This document shows, piece after piece, positions 59,246 through 64,000 of a stretch of DNA of 64,000 nt (within the stretch, counting starts at the first letter, position 1; each line of letters starts with the position of its first letter). Under the pieces are notes generated by a model. That model was not told the origin of the DNA, did not search any database, and saw only the letters and a program-made list of their open reading frames with translations. Made by a program: the position numbers and the translations under genes. The stretch comes from Cladorhizidae sp. MBARI D1340-BT2 (Eukaryota > Porifera > Demospongiae > Poecilosclerida > Cladorhizidae), in the NCBI GenBank assembly GCA_028752905.1, contig JAQNBH010000006.1:30602363-30666362 (forward strand), written 5' to 3'.

Positions 59246-60661
59246 ACAATAATACCTGCCTACCATAACAGAACTAAGCTGGACATGATTGACTTCCTCC
59301 AAACTCACCAAACCTCAAACCCTCTCCAACCCCTTCATAACACAACAGGCAGGACCCTCACACTACATGGCCTGTTGATGTTTTTTGGTTGTTATTTTTT
59401 TGGGGAGTAGGGGAGTTTACTGGTAGAGGAGGTGCCAAAAAACTGCCCCCCACAATTAATTGACCAAAATAGGCCCACAACACAACACCACAAAAAAACA
59501 TTCCTTCATAGTAAACCATCACATTAGGAACACTCCAACGGAAAGAAACTAAAATACAGAACAAGGATTGAAATTTTGCATCACACCAAACAAACCCTTC
59601 AGATTATTCCTCCATATTTCACATTAGATGGCTAAGATTATTTTAGAAGACAATCAGTAGGCTTCACAAGACACCCATGGTCCCTAAAAGCAATAGCAAC
59701 CCCAAAGGGCAGTAAAATGTAAGAAAATATTTTGAAATAGCAAGAGAAAGACAAGTAACCCGACTGAACATAAGTCCAGCATGTCTGCCAAGTAGAACAA
59801 GACCTTTCAACCTTAGCTAATGATAGATCAATAATTAAAAAATCAGTTGACAAAGGTTCATGCATAGTGGTAGGAGACACAGAAAACTAGATAAAAACAA
59901 TATAGTAGACACAAATCTTTATAAAGAAATAATGCATGATTACACACCTTTTCCGAGGACATATCTTTGTCCTACACCTCCTGTTCTACAAGCAGAAGAT
60001 GTTGAAAAGCTATCATGAAGCACATTATGGAAGAAGTAAGTAGATTCAGACTGTGTTACGGGTCATGATCTCTTGAGTTCTTTGGTAGCTGGGCTTTAAC
60101 TGGTTTTTAAGTCATAGCTTCACTACTAGATAGCATTTGCAATCTTTTTTTTCAAAGTAAGCTGTGCCATAAGTAGGCATTAGCAAACCCTAGATCTTTA
60201 GTCAGTCTTTGTGTGCAAGGCTTTAACTAAGTAGGGTACTCTAAATCTACAAAGGTCAGTAGTTGATCTTTACCTAGACTAGACTAGTCAATAGCTTGTG
60301 TGTCAGCAGTCTCTAACTGGTATTATTGCAACATAGAGTTTGTTTTTTCACAGTTAACAGATTATTATAAAATTGTACATAATGGAGGGGGGAAAAGTTG
60401 CTAGAGGGCTATATTCGTAAGGTTATTCGAACATGCTGATTGGCAACAAATAAGAAGTAAGCAGGATTTTGGTGATGACACCTCGGCCACCAATTAACCC
60501 TTGCAAGATTTACACCAACCTGTATCTAGCTGTCTAGCCAACATTTCACCAATCTGTTGACAAACATTCTTATTTGGAGAGGGCTAGTAACGTTGTGCAT
60601 GTTATGCATCGAAAAGAAGTAACTTTATTGGACATGTGATTGTGTATTTGTTTCACTTCAG
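59246..60661. other. No gene recognised
   Basis: A non-coding spacer. Short repeated phrases at 60070-60320 ('cagt..ctttaactgg/aactaag') are too diverged to define a unit. Confidence 0.35.
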
Positions 60662-62291
60662 CCATTTAAGAAGGGAATGTTCTTCTTTGGAGAATCATCA
60701 GAGGGAATTAACTCAACTGTGTGCCACCTCTGGAAAGCAAGTTGGCTCTGGCAAATCCCCCAGTGCCCCTCAGCCTTCTTCAGTGCCACCACAAGGTTCA
60801 AAGAAGTTAGCATCCCATTGCTACAATTACCTTAGTTACAGACCACCTGTTTTTAGACTAGTGATTGGAAGACAGTCACTCAAAAGTGGGACTGCTAAAA
60901 TAAATTTTTGACAATTTCTCCAATTTAGAGGGAAAAAACCTTCTTTTTTTTATGGCATCGTTCAGTGTGTGTAGAGGAGACTTGCTGCTTTCTTTTTCTT
61001 TCCTTATATACTTTTTTTTTGGACTTTTTTGTTCTTGTTTTTTTCTCCTTTTTCCCCCCTTCTTTCCCCCCCCCCCATCTTTCAAGATTTCTTCACTGTG
61101 AGCATCACCCATTTCTCGTCCTATGGGTGGACTAAGAAATAATTTTCGGCCACTTCAAATATTTCTCTCCTCCTTCCCCTTCACCTCCTCCCCTTCTAGC
61201 AAACTATCGTATTAGAAACTTGGTCCTGACGGCTTAGCTTGTTGATTGATGATTGATTGTTTGGTACTTACAGGACCACTCTGACCATGAGGAACTCTAT
61301 CTAAGGCATCTGCTCAATGGGATGTCCGAGTACAAAAAAATTCTGAAAGAGATAAGATTTCGGTTGCTCTGTAACTAAACCATAATATATTGTGTGTTGA
61401 GCTCATCATTTGTGATATACAGAGGGAGGCCACTTAGTTACTTAACATGTCTGGCAATCAGACGCTTCAAGAAGCTCCTCCGTTGGAATTGCAGCCTATA
61501 TTAAAGTCCTTTTTCCATTTTAATGGAAAATGGGAAAATTTGTGAGCACATGTGTCCAAAGGATATAGTACCATTCGCGTAATGAGAAACATCATCCAGC
61601 AGTTTCAATTAGCTCTTCAAACTCCTCCAATTAGCACTTCTCACAAATGAGCTCAACTACTTTACAATATATTATGGTTTAGTTACAGAGCAACCAAAAT
61701 CTTATCTCTTTCAGAATTTTTTTTGTACTCGGACAACCCAGCACGTGCAGGAATCGATCAGAAAAGTATCAGGAGAGCAAACGAAAATGTGCAGAGGGTA
61801 CTGGATGTTTAGGATAGTGCGCAGAAAAGTGCCATTCGATCTTGTTATAATTATTGGTACTTATTATAAAACGCAAAACTAAGAGTGCATTATACATTTT
61901 TGGAGCTCAAAATCTCTAAATTGCACATTGTAGCAATATGGTATATTATTTTCCAAATTCTTATATACTAAAATATAAACATGGTTTTTGGTGTAAGCCT
62001 TCAGCTAAAGATGCATATACCTTGAATGTGCTGCTTGTAGTTATGATTTCTATGTATGATGTTTGTGTACTTATGTAGATATGTACTCCCCACAACTTAT
62101 GGTATCAATACAAGTGTCCAGTCTCCAACAAAGCAACAGTGTTGATGTTCTACCGAACAGCTAGGGGTTCCATAGCCATCAATAATGCAAAACATGAGAA
62201 TGAGCAGGAGCTTCTCTACGAAAACATCTCACTCACTATGTCTCCTGAAGACATACAATATAATTTGGAGAAGCATGTGGCAGATGTATGA
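60662..62291 (+). CDS. Possible exons of an unrecognised gene
   Basis: Three open stretches follow good acceptors. At 60662 (cttcag) is LRRECSSLENHQRELTQLC, then a Ser/Pro/Gln linker (SAPQPSSVPPQGSKK). At 61274 (ttacag) is DHSDHEELYLRHLLNG, cut by a MITE at 61318. At about 62079 (atgtag) is TPHNLWYQYKCPVSNKATVL, then MFYRTARGS and ENISLTMSPEDIQYNLEKH, ending at a stop at 62291. The donors between them are unclear and I recognise no family. It could be the 3' end of a cellular gene or of another transposon. Confidence 0.3.
61318..61740. mobile_element. MITE with ~95-bp terminal inverted repeats
   Basis: The left end TGGGATGTCCGAGTAC and the right end GTACTCGGACAACCCA are inverted and extend through ATTCTGAAAGAGATAAGATT, GGTTGCTCTGTAACTAAACC and ATAATATATTGT with very few mismatches. 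It is 423 bp with no ORF. No target duplication could be read at the borders. Confidence 0.8.
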
Positions 62292-62959
62292 ACAAAACTG
62301 ACTGGCAAACATAAATATATGACATGGAATTGCTGACACTTTTTTGTAACAAAAAATGGGGGACAAATAATTTAATGAAAATGTTTGATGCACTCCCCCA
62401 AAATCATGTTACAGATCCGTTTTATTTTGTAATCACATAGGTACATATGAGAAGATACGGCTAAAGCGAAGCATAAAGCTTATTTCGATTCCAAGCCAAA
62501 AAGAGGCTAATAGATTTGTTTTTATGAATTAATGTGTACCTTTAATGTGTGCCTTTATATAAGCTGAATCAAATTGGAGTCCCATTGTTGTTACTGAGAA
62601 AAAATCGAAAGGCTAAGAATAATAAAATTTTCTGGATAGATGTATTTCCGAGTTTTGATAAATGTTAGAATGTCCTTGTCTGTTTTTTGTGATATATTTT
62701 TTATCTGTCGCTCGACCTTTACTGGATGGTTTTAATTTTATATTACTAACCTGTTGACTATCATAGGTGATTGTGTCCTTAAAAGAGGAATGCAAGGAAG
62801 GTATCCATAAAAGGAGACAGGCTGGTCCATGACTAGTTGGGACCCTATGTAATCGTCTATGTCTCACCCAAAGGACTCTGCACACTGCAGGATAACAACC
62901 AAAACATTATGAAGGTTAAAGTTAATGTCGGGCTCTTGAAGCCTTACTTAACTAGATAG
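62292..62959. other. Decayed region upstream of the second peptidase copy
   Basis: Minus ORF 62613-62885 has no motif. On plus, short pieces such as VIVSLKEECKEGIHKRRQAG and VNVGLLKPYLTR read up to a stop at 62956-62958, just before the next frame. Confidence 0.35.
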
Positions 62960-63530
62960 ATGCCAGTTCAACATGAGATACCTTCATCCATCCTGTCACA
63001 CAATACCAGTTTGAACAACCCTGGACCATCTGATGAGTTGAGTTATACAGCTTCCCCTGGGAGTCCAGAGAAGAGGCAGTGCCTAATCATTAGACAGACT
63101 AAGAAAGATAGTCCAGTCCTCCCACCACCTGATAGAAACACACCTGTCTCTAGTGAGCCAACACCAGACTGTGTTGTAACCAGTGTTACACAAGTTGTGC
63201 CTAGAATGCTTGGAAAACCCTTGCCTTGCAAACCACCTGTCCATTACAGAAAATTCCCTGATGACTTAAAAAAAATTCTGCTGTCTGAAGCATGGCTAGA
63301 GGACACACACATAGATGAGGCGCACAGGCTCTACTTCGCAATCAGTTTCCAAAGATGGGTGGCTTCCAGTCCATTGGGTATGTGGCACCAGGAAGTGGAG
63401 GCTCAATAACTGGAACTCCGTTCGGGATTATATCCAAATCATGAATACTGGTGGCCACTAGGTCTGTGTGTCCAGCATAGGAATGCCCAAGGGGACTGTG
63501 CGGGTGTATGACAGCCTCTATACAAGAACC
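62960..63530 (+). pseudogene. Second, decayed Ulp1-like peptidase copy
   Basis: The ORF at 62960-63409 starts with a Ser/Pro-rich linker and ends KKILLSEAWLEDTHIDEAHR, then LYFAISFQRWVASSPL. This lines up with DMILNGNWLVDSHTYASQKL, then LKKVFLSINGLQATT in the peptidase at 5998-6804. After a frameshift, about 63438-63525 reads GGH, a stop (TAG where Trp is expected), VCVSSIGMPKGTVRVYDSLY, matching the NNHW and VYDSLY blocks. The Gln and Cys part is missing, so it is a truncated, inactive relative. Confidence 0.6.
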
Positions 63531-64000
63531 AGTAAGAAATAACCTGAATGATAATATTTTATATGCTAAACTTTAAAAAAAATTACACATTCTGATTAGG
63601 TGGATCAAGAATAAATTGTTGTCAATTTCCAACAACTTTTATGACATGCATTGGAAATTGAATAATGTCATTGGTCAAACAGTGTTGTTTTATTTTAATC
63701 CTCTCAATTAAAAAATTGGGCTCCTTGATAACTACAGCTGTGTGCTTAGAAATCTATACTCTATTTTTTACTTACATAGTATCTCAACTCAAGCATCTTA
63801 TTAAAAACCAGGGCCTTGCAAGAGTGTCAATTTCACCTAAATATGATTCACAGCTCAATATTAATGGCAAGATGCCAATGTATGGTACAACAATGAACCC
63901 ACTAAAATAGGTACTGTACGTGTTACCATTCAATCAATTCTTGGAAATAAATAGTAGTTATAACACTACAAACAATTAATAGTTGTTTCGTTTGTTTGTT
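63531..64000. other. No gene recognised to window end
   Basis: AT-rich sequence. The ORF at 63665-63910 is hydrophobic in its first half, but has no splice or family support. Confidence 0.35.

Noticed and set aside
58747..59410. Two long opposite ORFs (160 and 214 codons)
   Set aside because: Both come from the 39-bp tandem array and show no conserved domain.

Overview
The window looks like a gene-poor, repeat-rich stretch of an animal nuclear genome. It is AT-rich, has short GT-AG introns, has no operon-like gene spacing, and is packed with eukaryotic transposons (hAT, piggyBac, Ginger/KRBA2-like integrase, Ty3/gypsy-type LTR element, non-LTR reverse transcriptase, TTAA-flanked foldbacks). 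The mix suggests a basal invertebrate, with a demosponge as my best guess. That is inference from element types, not a database match. No clearly intact, conserved cellular gene was found; the best host-gene candidates are a small coiled-coil gene (9376-9801) and weak exons near 60.7-62.3 kb.

Layout, left third. At 1-6804 there is a spliced Ginger/KRBA2-like integrase locus ending in a CXC-type cysteine cluster and, one frame away, an Ulp1-like cysteine peptidase. A decayed hAT with 17-bp terminal repeats (944-3453) sits in its 5' half. Next come tandem repeats, a two-exon coiled-coil gene on the minus strand, a minus-strand piggyBac fragment (13318-14181) and a minus-strand hAT transposase relic (14870-17017). 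Then follow several large palindromic elements: a TTAA-flanked foldback with a second foldback inside it (19978-21687), and a palindrome at 23069-23907 with a half copy at 18690.

Middle third. A non-autonomous hAT with a clean 8-bp target duplication (25482-27364) carries a spliced piggyBac-like N-terminal fragment. A 32-bp minisatellite (29.5-31.6 kb) is split by a 634-bp solo LTR with a 5-bp target duplication. A complete LTR-to-LTR retrotransposon on the minus strand (33079-37839) has integrase remnants upstream of reverse transcriptase, the order of Ty1/copia and Gmr1-like elements, and lacks the integrase core.

Right third. There is an intronless, frameshifted pseudogene of a COG0523/CobW-type GTPase metallochaperone (44157-45297, minus), then a non-LTR reverse transcriptase relic. 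A DDE transposase gene (47599-53393) is cut exactly at a TTAA by a 4.2-kb piggyBac; removing one TTAA and the insert restores the host reading frame. The right end of that piggyBac is an inverted 5' end carrying exon 1 of a second, related transposase. The end of the window has a 39-bp minisatellite, a short MITE and a second, decayed copy of the Ulp1-like peptidase (62960-63530).

Nearly all genes here are selfish elements acting separately. Their nesting gives a relative order: DDE transposon before piggyBac, integrase locus before or alongside hAT, minisatellite before solo LTR, degenerate array before the 25-kb hAT.
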